This document shows positions 24,756-32,760 of a stretch of 64,000 nt of DNA, piece by piece. Source of the DNA: Selenomonadaceae bacterium (lineage in GTDB: Bacteria; Bacillota; Negativicutes; Selenomonadales; Selenomonadaceae); assembly GCA_017518105.1 (NCBI GenBank), contig JAFWWC010000002.1, forward strand, positions 152,662 to 216,661, given 5' to 3'. Below the pieces are notes generated by a model. That model ran no database searches. It was not told where the DNA came from and saw nothing but the letters and a program-made list of their open reading frames with translations. A program made the translations under genes and the position numbers. The first letter of the stretch is position 1. Every line of letters starts with the position of its first letter.

Positions 24756-26570
24756 GTGATAGACAACTCGAACAATGGAGAGGAATATATCGGGCGACTA
24801 AAACCGCTGGCAGTTATGGCGACGCTTATCATTGCGATATTGATTGCGCGGGTCGGCTATCTGCAACTCTATGACGGCGAATACTACGCACACCTAGCCG
24901 ACGGCAACCGCATAAGGATTATCCCGACAATGGCTCCGCGTGGCACCTTCTACGATAGAAACGGTCAACTGCTCGTCACGAACCGTCCAGGCTTCAGCGT
25001 CTCACTCTTGCCTTTGACCGAACCCATTAAGCCCGAAGTCGTCGAACGCGTTTCCAAACTCCTAAACGTTCCCATCGAAGAGATTCAGCAAAGGATTTCC
25101 GTTCACTCCGGCTTCGACCCAATACGCATTCGCCCCGACGTTTCTCAAGACATCGTAACGATTATCGAGGAGCAAAAGGACTTGTATCCAGGCGTTGTCA
25201 TAGAAGTTCAGCCGATTAGGAACTACTACCTAAAGCAGGAGGGCGCACATACGTTCGGATATGTCAGCGAGATTTCCGACGCCGAACTTGAGACTAAAAA
25301 GGAAGAGGGCTACAAGTCCGGAGACATCATCGGCAAGTTCGGCTTGGAGCGCGTCTACGATAAGGAGATACGCGGCGAGAACGGCGGCGAGCAAGTTGAA
25401 GTCGACGTGGCGGGCAAGCCCGTACAAATCCTCGGCAAGAAGGAGCCTAAGCCCGGCTACGACCTAATCTTGACGATTGACCGTGATTTACAAATGGCGG
25501 CGGAGGCGGCTGTCGATAACATGTTGGCTCAGTTGAGTTGTCACGCGGCGGCGGCGGTCGTCCTTAATCCTCAGACGGGCGAAGTCTTAGCTCTGGTTAG
25601 TCGTCCCGCTTTCGACCCGAACCTTTTTGCTCACGGTATATCAACCAAGGATTGGAATGCAATCAACAACAACCCCTATCACCCGATGGACAACAAAGCG
25701 ATAACTGGCGAATACCCGCCTGGCTCCACGTTTAAAATCGTAACTGGCACGGCGGCTTTGGCATCGGGGCGCGTCGCCCCTGACGAACTAATCTTTGACG
25801 GCGGAACGCATTGGCTTGTTCCAAAAGGCAACGCGGGCGGCGAGGCTCTCGGCTGGCTCGACTTCCACGCGGCGTTAAGTCACTCCGATAACGTTTACTT
25901 CTATGAATGCGGCAATCGTTTGGGGGCTGACCTTCTGGAAAGTTATGCTCGTATGTTTGGTCTCGGCTCCGTCACGGGGATTGATTTGCCTTACGAGTCT
26001 CCGGGGCTTGCCGATTGGAAAGAATACAAGTGGGATGTCTATCACGATGAGTTTTATTTGTCGGAGATAATGGACGCGGCGATTGGGCAAGGCTTTAACC
26101 TCGTGACGCCACTTCAAGCTGCAATGGTCATGGGCGAGATTGCTGCAAACGGCAAACGTTATAAGCCGCACCTCGTTAGGCAAATCGTCACGCAGGATAA
26201 AGAAGTTATCAAAGACTTTACGCCCGAACTCGTCGGCGAACTGCAAGTGGAGCCTTGGGTTATCGAACTGGTTCAAGCGGGCTTGCATGATGTCACAGTC
26301 AACGGCACGGCGGCAAGGAACTTTATCGGCTTCCCCTATGACATTGCGGGCAAGACTGGCACGGCGGAGAATTCGCAGGGCACTGACCACGGTTGGTTCG
26401 TCGGCTACGGTCCTTTTGACAATCCGGCAATCAGCGTGGCGGTTATCGTCGAGCAAGGCGGCTTCGGGGCAAGTTCGGCAGTTCCAATCGGTCGGCAGAT
26501 AATGGAGGCGGCTTTTAATCTCATGGTTCAACGCGGGGAAATGACTGCCCCTAATCAAGGAGGGAAATGA
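24756..26570 (+). CDS. mrdA: Penicillin-binding protein 2 (rod-shape transpeptidase)
   Basis: A class B PBP of 604 residues that cross-links peptidoglycan during elongation. One N-terminal transmembrane helix (MATLIIAILIARVGYLQL) is followed by the dimerisation domain (PRGTFYDRNGQLLVTNRPG). The transpeptidase has all three motifs: GSTFK (S-x-x-K), SHSDN and AGKTGTAEN. GTG 24756 with AGGAGGAC upstream. The next gene starts one base after the stop. Confidence 0.93.
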   Translation: MIDNSNNGEEYIGRLKPLAVMATLIIAILIARVGYLQLYDGEYYAHLADGNRIRIIPTMAPRGTFYDRNGQLLVTNRPGFSVSLLPLTEPIKPEVVERVSKLLNVPIEEIQQRISVHSGFDPIRIRPDVSQDIVTIIEEQKDLYPGVVIEVQPIRNYYLKQEGAHTFGYVSEISDAELETKKEEGYKSGDIIGKFGLERVYDKEIRGENGGEQVEVDVAGKPVQILGKKEPKPGYDLILTIDRDLQMAAEAAVDNMLAQLSCHAAAAVVLNPQTGEVLALVSRPAFDPNLFAHGISTKDWNAINNNPYHPMDNKAITGEYPPGSTFKIVTGTAALASGRVAPDELIFDGGTHWLVPKGNAGGEALGWLDFHAALSHSDNVYFYECGNRLGADLLESYARMFGLGSVTGIDLPYESPGLADWKEYKWDVYHDEFYLSEIMDAAIGQGFNLVTPLQAAMVMGEIAANGKRYKPHLVRQIVTQDKEVIKDFTPELVGELQVEPWVIELVQAGLHDVTVNGTAARNFIGFPYDIAGKTGTAENSQGTDHGWFVGYGPFDNPAISVAVIVEQGGFGASSAVPIGRQIMEAAFNLMVQRGEMTAPNQGGK

Positions 26571-26571
26571 C

Positions 26572-26958
26572 ATGCGGAAATTTTTGGCGGCAATTGTCTT
26601 GATGATTCTGTTCGCGTCGACAGCCCACGCCGAGATTAAAACTTACACGGGCTACGGCGAATACCTCATGACGGACGAGACTATTGACTATGCAAAGGAG
26701 CAAGCCGAGCTTTATGCTCAACGCGACGCCTTAGAAAAAGTTTGCGTCTTCGTCAAAGGGCAGTCGCTGATGATTGACAACGAACTAACCGACGACGAAG
26801 TTACGACGATAAGCGCGGGCGTCTTGCACGTGACGGACACGAAGTTTTCATTGGACATGGACGAGGGCGGAATCTTAATAAAATCGTTCGTCACGGCTCA
26901 GATTGACACGGCGGAGCTTGAAAAATTGCTTGAGCAGGCGATTAAAGAGCGTCGTTAG
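26572..26958 (+). CDS. Small exported protein of unknown function
   Basis: 128 residues with a clear signal peptide (MRKFLAAIVLMILFASTAHA, cleavage after AHA). The mature part begins with YTGYGEYLMTDETIDYAKEQ, an amphipathic helix rich in Ala, Glu and Gln, then a short alpha/beta domain ending in a charged helix. It vaguely recalls the LPP20/FlgP fold, which I cannot establish by eye. It is almost certainly translated with the PBP2 gene, which suggests an envelope role. Confidence 0.7.
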   Translation: MRKFLAAIVLMILFASTAHAEIKTYTGYGEYLMTDETIDYAKEQAELYAQRDALEKVCVFVKGQSLMIDNELTDDEVTTISAGVLHVTDTKFSLDMDEGGILIKSFVTAQIDTAELEKLLEQAIKERR

Positions 26959-27030
26959 TCTGGTTGCAAATTTCGTTGTCAAGCGGCATAAAACCCCTAA
27001 CTTTAGCTAAGGGGGATATAAGCCGCACGA

Positions 27031-27059
27031 TTGAAAAAAATATTTTACGCGTCTATAAT
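27031..27059 (+). promoter_or_regulatory. Strong sigma-A promoter upstream of the cyd operon
   Basis: TTGAAA (27031-27036) and TATAAT (27054-27059) are separated by 17 bases, almost consensus. Transcription should begin near 27066, leaving a leader of about 330 bases before cydA. Just before it, 26983-27026 holds an imperfect hairpin (GCGGC...GCCGC enclosing CCCC...GGGG) that may end the upstream transcript. Confidence 0.85.
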
Positions 27060-27065
27060 GTGGAA

Positions 27066-27370
27066 AACTTTTTTGATAAGAGGTGATAAGTAAAATTCGG
27101 GGACAGACCAAGCGTAAAAGGCAGTTCAAACTATGCCCGAAAAACTACTGCAGCAGTGGCCGAGCCTTTCGACTCCTGTCGCCCGCCACAACGCCTAGAG
27201 GGAGGGGCAAAGATTAGCTGTAATGGCGGCACTCCAGCGTAGGACAGATAGACTTTTTGGGTTGGGACAACGACCCATGCAGGAGACACCGTAAGACTTA
27301 AATTTTTAAGCAAGTGTTGAAGATAGCACAATCCCTTTCGTGGGGAGTTTGTCAAGATTTAATAGGAGCC
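27066..27370 (+). ncRNA. Structured leader or small RNA of unknown class ahead of cydA
   Basis: The 436 bases between 26959 and 27394 carry no believable gene. Downstream of the promoter the sequence has many complementary blocks: GTGGC with GCCAC (27156-27190), GACTCCTG with CAGGAGAC (27171 and ~27282), and TGGGTTG with CGACCCA (~27258-27278). It ends in CCCTTTCGTGGGG, then the cydA ribosome-binding site. I compared it by eye with tmRNA, RNase P RNA, SRP RNA, 6S RNA and the T-box, cobalamin, FMN and c-di-GMP motifs and saw no match. A loose Rex-like half-palindrome sits at 27314-27332. It could be a long regulatory 5' leader or an independent RNA. Confidence 0.5.
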
Positions 27371-27394
27371 AACAACTAAAAAGGAAGTGATTTA

Positions 27395-28762
27395 ATGGAC
27401 GCACTAATCCTATCGCGACTGCAGTTCGCAATCACAACTATCTATCATTTCTTATTCGTTCCGGTGACTTTGGGCTTATCAATCTTCGTGGCACTGCTTG
27501 AGACGTGGTACATCAACAGCGGCAGTTACGAGGAGCGAGTCAAGCTTAAAAAGCTCGTGAAGTTCTTCGGGACAATCTTCCTGATTAACTTCGCAATGGG
27601 CGTTGTAACTGGTATCGTGCAAGAATTCCACTTCGGTATGAACTGGTCGGAGTATGCACGCTTCATGGGCGACATCTTCGGAGCACCGCTCGCGCTTGAG
27701 GCTCTAACTGCCTTCTTTATCGAGTCGACGTTTATCGGGCTATGGATTTTCGGCTGGGACAAGCTAAGCGAGAAACTTCATTGCTTATGCATTTGGATTG
27801 TCGCTTTCGGTAGCAACTTGTCGGCGTTCTGGATTCTCGTGGCGAATTCTTTTATGCAACACCCCGTCGGCTATGCGATTGAAGACGGACGCGCAGTCAT
27901 GAAGGATTTTGTTGAGCTAGTCACCAATCCTTATGTCGTCGGTGAATATTCTCATGCATTGTTCGCGGGAATTACCACTGGCGGCTTTTTAGTTATCGTC
28001 GTGAGTGCGTGGAAGATTGCAACTGACGAGGCGTCGCGGGAAATGTTTATCAGGACGATGCGCCGCGCAGTCCTCTACACGATGCTCGGCGTGCTCGGCG
28101 TCATGGGGTCGGGTCACATGCACGCGCAGTATCTTGCCGAAGCTAATCCAATGAAGCTTGCATCATTCGAGGCTTTATGGGAGACGGAGAACCCTGCGCC
28201 GTTCGCAGTCGTCGCTGACATCAATCAAGAGGCGGGACGCAACGATTTTGAAATTCTTATCCCGAAAATGTTCAGCTTTATGGTGCACAACTCTTTTAGC
28301 GGCGAAGTCAAAGGTATCAACGATTTGCAACGCGAAGCAGTCGAAAAATACGGGAGCGGCTATTACATTCCCAACGACGTGCGCGGCATGTTCTGGAGCT
28401 TTAGGGCTATGGTCGGTTCGGGCGGCGCGTTATTGCTTATCGTCTTCGTGACGGGCGTTTTAGTCTTCTTCTGCCGAGATAAAATCCGCGAACATCTCTG
28501 TTGCCTTAAATTTATGCCGATACTGTTGCCGTTGCCATTTATCGCGAACTCTGCGGGCTGGTACATTGCCGAGGCGGGTCGTCAGCCGTGGATAGTCGTC
28601 GGCTTGCAGAAAACAGCTTTGGCAGTCAGCCCGAATCTATCTGCGGGGGAGGTCTGGATAACGTTAATCGGCTTCACGGCAATTTATCTGTTCTTGGCAG
28701 TCTTAGCAGTCTTCGCGGCGGTCATGTTCATTCGGCGGACTAAAATCACTTCTGAGGAGTGA
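27395..28762 (+). CDS. cydA: Cytochrome bd quinol oxidase subunit I
   Basis: 455 residues, a multi-spanning subunit binding hemes b558, b595 and d and reducing oxygen with quinol electrons. FAITTIYHFLFVPVTLGL contains a heme-ligand histidine. GMNWSEYARFMGDIFGAPL is the family core, and GRQPWIVVGLQKT closes the Q-loop side. AAGGAAGTG precedes ATG 27395. In an otherwise fermentative anaerobe it scavenges oxygen. It is first in cydA-(small gene)-cydB-cydD. Confidence 0.96.
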   Translation: MDALILSRLQFAITTIYHFLFVPVTLGLSIFVALLETWYINSGSYEERVKLKKLVKFFGTIFLINFAMGVVTGIVQEFHFGMNWSEYARFMGDIFGAPLALEALTAFFIESTFIGLWIFGWDKLSEKLHCLCIWIVAFGSNLSAFWILVANSFMQHPVGYAIEDGRAVMKDFVELVTNPYVVGEYSHALFAGITTGGFLVIVVSAWKIATDEASREMFIRTMRRAVLYTMLGVLGVMGSGHMHAQYLAEANPMKLASFEALWETENPAPFAVVADINQEAGRNDFEILIPKMFSFMVHNSFSGEVKGINDLQREAVEKYGSGYYIPNDVRGMFWSFRAMVGSGGALLLIVFVTGVLVFFCRDKIREHLCCLKFMPILLPLPFIANSAGWYIAEAGRQPWIVVGLQKTALAVSPNLSAGEVWITLIGFTAIYLFLAVLAVFAAVMFIRRTKITSEE

Positions 28763-28767
28763 TTACA

Positions 28768-29115
28768 ATGATTAACGCAGAAGAAAGAATTACAACAGTT
28801 GAAAGACGCGTTGATAATCTTGAAACTAAATTTGAAATGTTTATGCAGGAAATGCGCGACTTTAAAACTGAAATGCGCGACCGTGATAATCAGCGAGCAA
28901 CTGAAATTATGGAAATGCGCCAAAAACATGATGCCGATATGAAAGACATGAATCAACGTTTCTATGCAAAGATGGACGCTATGGACACAAAAATTGACGG
29001 AATAAGTAAGCACGTACAAAATTTGACGGTCGCGGCGATTGTCGGTATCGGTGCGGCTGTTGCAGGAATTGGAGCGATTGCTGTAACGGTTATTTATTCA
29101 GTTTTGACCCGCTGA
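28768..29115 (+). CDS. Small coiled-coil protein with C-terminal membrane anchor, inside the cyd operon
   Basis: 115 residues. Residues ~1-80 are highly charged heptad-like sequence (RITTVERRVDNLETKFEMFM). A single C-terminal transmembrane helix (VAAIVGIGAAVAGIGAIAVTVIYS) ends in VLTR. The layout recalls XhlA-type proteins but similarity is not clear. It sits between cydA and cydB with its own ribosome-binding site (GAGGAG). A related protein is encoded at 51504, with the same VIYSVL ending. GTG 28759, overlapping the cydA stop, is an alternative start. Confidence 0.75.
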   Translation: MINAEERITTVERRVDNLETKFEMFMQEMRDFKTEMRDRDNQRATEIMEMRQKHDADMKDMNQRFYAKMDAMDTKIDGISKHVQNLTVAAIVGIGAAVAGIGAIAVTVIYSVLTR

Positions 29116-29130
29116 AAGGGAGTGAGGATT

Positions 29131-30132
29131 ATGGATTTAAATATCGTCTGGTTTATCTTGATAACGGTGCTCTTCACGGGGTTTTTTATCCTTGAGGGCT
29201 TTGATTACGGCGTGGGCATGATGATGATTGGTCGTCCGAAGAATGAACGCTCGCAATTTGTCCGCGCAATCGGTCCCGTGTGGGACGGCAACGAAGTTTG
29301 GATGATTACGGCAGGCGGCGCGACTTTTGCGGCTTTTCCGCACGTCTACGCTACGATGTTCAGTACATTTTATCTTGCGCTGTTCCTGATGCTTCTGGCG
29401 TTGATTATGCGCGGCGTCGCCTTTGAATTGCGCGGCAAACTTCAATATTCCGACTGGATTAACTTCTGGGACTTCGGAATCATGTTCGGAAGTCTCGTAC
29501 CAGCTCTGCTCTGGGGCGTGGCGGTCGTGAATCTCCTTCGCGGCTTGCCAATTAACTACGAAATGCATTACGTCGGAACTTTCTTTGACCTGCTTAACCC
29601 GTGCGCACTCGTCGGAGGAATTTTCTTCGTGCTACTGTTCGCCTTCCACGGCGCAAACTTCTTAGCACTCAAAATCGCCGATAAAGCCCTTGTCGAAGAC
29701 TTACAACGCAAAGCAACCTGTCTGGGCATTACGACCTTGATTATTTACGTGATGTTCGCCGCCGTCGCCGCTGTCGATACTGATATTCTCGCAAAACTTA
29801 GCACGGTCATATTTTTAGGGATTTCGATTGGCGCGTTGATTGCAAGTTGTGCGGCGGCTCATGCCGGCAACGCTTGCAAGGCTTTTATCTCCTCGACGCT
29901 CGGTATTGCTTTCCTAACGATTGGTTTCTTTAACGCTTTGTTCCCAAGATTGATGGTTTCGAGTATTTCGCCCGAATGGAGCCTAAACATTTACAACGCC
30001 GCCTCCACTCCCCACACTTTGACGCTTATGACGATTGCGGCTCTAATCTTCGTCCCGATTGTCCTTATCTATCAAGCTTGGTCTTACAAAATCTTCAAGG
30101 AACGTGTGACGGCTTCTGATGTTCACTATTAA
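29131..30132 (+). CDS. cydB: Cytochrome bd quinol oxidase subunit II
   Basis: 333 residues, polytopic, partner of CydA. The family start VWFILITVLFTGFFILEGFDYG and GPVWDGNEVWMITAGGATFA are unmistakable. ATG 29131 follows GGGAGTGAGG; an in-frame GTG at 29122 is the alternative. The 3' end overlaps the cydD start by 14 bases, so the two are translationally coupled. Confidence 0.95.
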   Translation: MDLNIVWFILITVLFTGFFILEGFDYGVGMMMIGRPKNERSQFVRAIGPVWDGNEVWMITAGGATFAAFPHVYATMFSTFYLALFLMLLALIMRGVAFELRGKLQYSDWINFWDFGIMFGSLVPALLWGVAVVNLLRGLPINYEMHYVGTFFDLLNPCALVGGIFFVLLFAFHGANFLALKIADKALVEDLQRKATCLGITTLIIYVMFAAVAAVDTDILAKLSTVIFLGISIGALIASCAAAHAGNACKAFISSTLGIAFLTIGFFNALFPRLMVSSISPEWSLNIYNAASTPHTLTLMTIAALIFVPIVLIYQAWSYKIFKERVTASDVHY

Positions 30133-31642
30133 ACCCGAATCAAAAAAAATCCTCGGCGAAATTGTCCTCTGCAAAGTCGTCGAAGGATTTTTTATTTTGC
30201 TCGCGGCGGCGGCTCTGATTAAGTTCATCAACTCGCCGTCAGAAAAATTTTTATTGGCGACGTTCGGATTGTTCGCGGTCAGATTCATCTTATCGGGCAT
30301 GACGGAAAGACTTTTCGCCCGCCTGTCAGTCAATGTCCAAACTTCCTTCCGAAATTCAATCCACGAACAGATTTTTATCAAAGAAACTCAAAGCGGCGAA
30401 CTCCTAACGCTGATATTCGATACCGTTCAAAGTTTGGACGACTTCTTCCTGAAGGTCGCGCCGCAAATCGCCTCCGCGATAGTCTTCCTGCCGATATTTT
30501 TTATTTGCGCGGCGTTCACCGATTTATTGACGGCTGGAATCTTGCTCGTGACGCTGCCGATTGCCCCGCTTTTGTTATGGCTGATTGGCAAGGCTACCGC
30601 TGAAAAAAACGCTCGCGCATGGGCTGAACTCCAAAAATTAAACGCAGACTTCCGCGAATTACTATCCGCAATCACAACGCTTAAAATGTTCGGACGAATC
30701 GACGCGGGAGCTAAAAAAATTCATGAGGCGTCGCAAAAATCATCGGCGGCAACTCTCGACGTGCTCAAATTGGCTTTCGTGTCGTCGTTCGCCCTAGAAT
30801 TGATTACAACGTTGTCAATCGCATTGGTCGCTGTGACTTTGGGGCTTAGATTGGTCGCCGGCAGTGTCGAATTCCAAGCGGCGTTATTCTTGCTACTGCT
30901 CGCGCCCGAATTCTTCTTGCCAATAAGGAAATTTGGCGTAGCCTTCCACGTGATGATTTCGGCTCGCGAATCACTCGCACGACTGAAAACTTTTTTAGTT
31001 CATGCAGATAAAGTCGTTGGCTCCGCCGGGAAAATTTTAATGCCGCCGTCAATTTCATTCGTCGACGTGACTTTTACTTATCCCAAAAAAAAATCGCCGG
31101 TACTTAGCGGCTTAAATTTGAAATTTTCTGCGGGAAAGGTCACGGCTTTAATCGGGGACTCCGGCGCGGGCAAATCGACAGTCTTAAAACTTCTGGCGGG
31201 TCTTTTAACACCGACGGCTGGCGAAATCTTCTGGAATGACTTGCCGACCTCGCGAATGGAAAAAATTTCTATGCTGTCGAAGGTTTCCTACGTTCCGCAA
31301 GCCCCGCACCTATTCGACGCGCCTTTAATCAAGAATTTCACAATGTTTGACACCCTCGACGCCGCCGAACTAAAAATTTTACTCGCCGAACTCAATTTAC
31401 CACTCGATTTGAACTCGACGCAAAAACTTAGTCGCGGACAACTCCAACGCCTCGGCTTGATTCGCGCCATATTAAAAAATTCGCCGATTATCCTACTCGA
31501 CGAACCGACTGCCGGTCTTGATGAACTCACAGAGCAAAAAGTTATCAACTTGATAAAAAAAATATCGCCGCGCAGGACGATTATAATTGCAACTCACCGT
31601 TTAGCAGTCATCAACGCCGCCGACGAAGTAATTCAGCTTTAG
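30119..31642 (+). CDS. cydD: CydD-type ABC exporter subunit
   Basis: 507 residues with a six-helix ABC transmembrane domain (~1-290) and an ATPase domain (~305-507). Walker A is GDSGAGKST, the signature is LSRGQLQRLGL (S-R-G-Q variant) and Walker B is IILLDEPTAGLDE. CydDC exports cysteine/glutathione and supports cytochrome bd assembly, normally as a CydD-CydC heterodimer. No cydC follows, so this is an orphan half or works with a partner elsewhere. Stop is TAG 31640-31642. Confidence 0.85.
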   Translation: MFTIKPESKKILGEIVLCKVVEGFFILLAAAALIKFINSPSEKFLLATFGLFAVRFILSGMTERLFARLSVNVQTSFRNSIHEQIFIKETQSGELLTLIFDTVQSLDDFFLKVAPQIASAIVFLPIFFICAAFTDLLTAGILLVTLPIAPLLLWLIGKATAEKNARAWAELQKLNADFRELLSAITTLKMFGRIDAGAKKIHEASQKSSAATLDVLKLAFVSSFALELITTLSIALVAVTLGLRLVAGSVEFQAALFLLLLAPEFFLPIRKFGVAFHVMISARESLARLKTFLVHADKVVGSAGKILMPPSISFVDVTFTYPKKKSPVLSGLNLKFSAGKVTALIGDSGAGKSTVLKLLAGLLTPTAGEIFWNDLPTSRMEKISMLSKVSYVPQAPHLFDAPLIKNFTMFDTLDAAELKILLAELNLPLDLNSTQKLSRGQLQRLGLIRAILKNSPIILLDEPTAGLDELTEQKVINLIKKISPRRTIIIATHRLAVINAADEVIQL

Positions 31643-31662
31643 CCCACTGAAACTAAAACCGT

Positions 31663-31691
31663 TTGCAAAAAGACAACGAAAGTTATACAAT
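31663..31691 (+). promoter_or_regulatory. Promoter of the receiver-protein gene
   Basis: TTGCAA and TACAAT are separated by 17 bases. Immediately downstream CTTAGC and GCTAAG form a small hairpin (31693-31710) in the presumed 5' leader. The gene starts at 31768. Confidence 0.65.
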
Positions 31692-31767
31692 CCCTTAGCA
31701 AAAGGCTAAGATAGGATTTTAGTAAGCTAAAGTCTCGGCGTTTCTTGGAGGAGGTAAGGAGGCTGAA

Positions 31768-32745
31768 ATGGTAAGAAGAGGAACTTCAGATAGCAGAAAC
31801 AGATTGGGCGGCGGACGAGTTTGCGCGGGTTGCGGTCGACCGATAAAAGGCGGCTTGTATTGCGAACCTTGCCTAGAAAAATTTCGTGAGCGGGCAAAAG
31901 TCCAGGGCGAGCGCATGGAAACTCTTAAAAGCAACATATTAAAGCGGGTCGCCGAGGGCAAGGACGAGAATTTAATCTTGATTGTCAACAGCGACGAACG
32001 CAACTTGAGCATAACAAAAATTGTTCTGGAACGTGGCTTGGCGGATTTTAAAATCCTCACAGCGAACAATCCTTTGACGGCGATTAATACGCTCGTCAGC
32101 CGCGAAATAAGTCTTGTCATCTTGGACGCGGATTACAATGGGCTGGATATGTTGCGGCGCATTAGAGACGACGAACGCTTTAAGGGCGTGCCAGTTATGA
32201 TGATGTCTAGTTCGACGCGGCGGGAGATTGTAGCGGACGTTTTTGCCCTCGGCGTGCAAGATTACGTTACGAAACCCTGCGCCCCGGCAGACTTAATCGG
32301 GCGTGTTAGTAAAGTTCTCAACATCAAAGAGGAAGCCGCGCCCGCCATTGAAACGAAACCGCAGAAGTCGTCCTTCCGTATCATGCTTATCGACGATGAT
32401 ATTTTCGACCTGAGGCAAGAGCGGGAACGGCTAAAGAATCGTTTCCCCTGCCAAATCACCACGGCTCAAAGTGCGGCGGAGGGCATGAGGCTTTTGGAGC
32501 AAAACGGCGCGGACTTGGTGCTTGTAAGTTTGGATATGCCGTTCGTCAACGGATTGAAATTTTTATCGCTCGTCAACAGCAACACTAAGCTTAGCAATAT
32601 CCCCGTGATAATCATGACGGACACGCGAGACTTTTCCGTTATCAGCGAGATTAACCGCTCGTCAGCGGCGGGGCACGTTCTCAAACCGAATATCCCAGAG
32701 GACGGACTTGCCTTTATCGAATCGAAGCTCCGCAATCTCAGATAA
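31768..32745 (+). CDS. Zinc-ribbon double-receiver protein
   Basis: 325 residues. Residues ~18-40 hold CAGC and CEPC, a short four-cysteine zinc ribbon. Receiver 1 (~67-185) keeps the phospho-acceptor Asp (ISLVILDADYNG) and the conserved Lys (VTKPCAP). Receiver 2 (~205-322) begins RIMLIDDD but has Ser where the phospho-acceptor should be (LVLVSLDMPF), with LKP retained, so it is a pseudo-receiver. There is no DNA-binding output domain. Such stand-alone receivers usually work by protein contact. GGAGGTAAGGAGG precedes ATG 31768. Confidence 0.8.
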   Translation: MVRRGTSDSRNRLGGGRVCAGCGRPIKGGLYCEPCLEKFRERAKVQGERMETLKSNILKRVAEGKDENLILIVNSDERNLSITKIVLERGLADFKILTANNPLTAINTLVSREISLVILDADYNGLDMLRRIRDDERFKGVPVMMMSSSTRREIVADVFALGVQDYVTKPCAPADLIGRVSKVLNIKEEAAPAIETKPQKSSFRIMLIDDDIFDLRQERERLKNRFPCQITTAQSAAEGMRLLEQNGADLVLVSLDMPFVNGLKFLSLVNSNTKLSNIPVIIMTDTRDFSVISEINRSSAAGHVLKPNIPEDGLAFIESKLRNLR

Positions 32746-32760
32746 TCGAGGTGAAGTCTT

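Noticed and set aside
27131..27355. A 74-codon minus-strand frame within the cydA leader
   Set aside because: No ribosome-binding site, unusual composition, and it lies in a region dominated by complementary RNA-like blocks.
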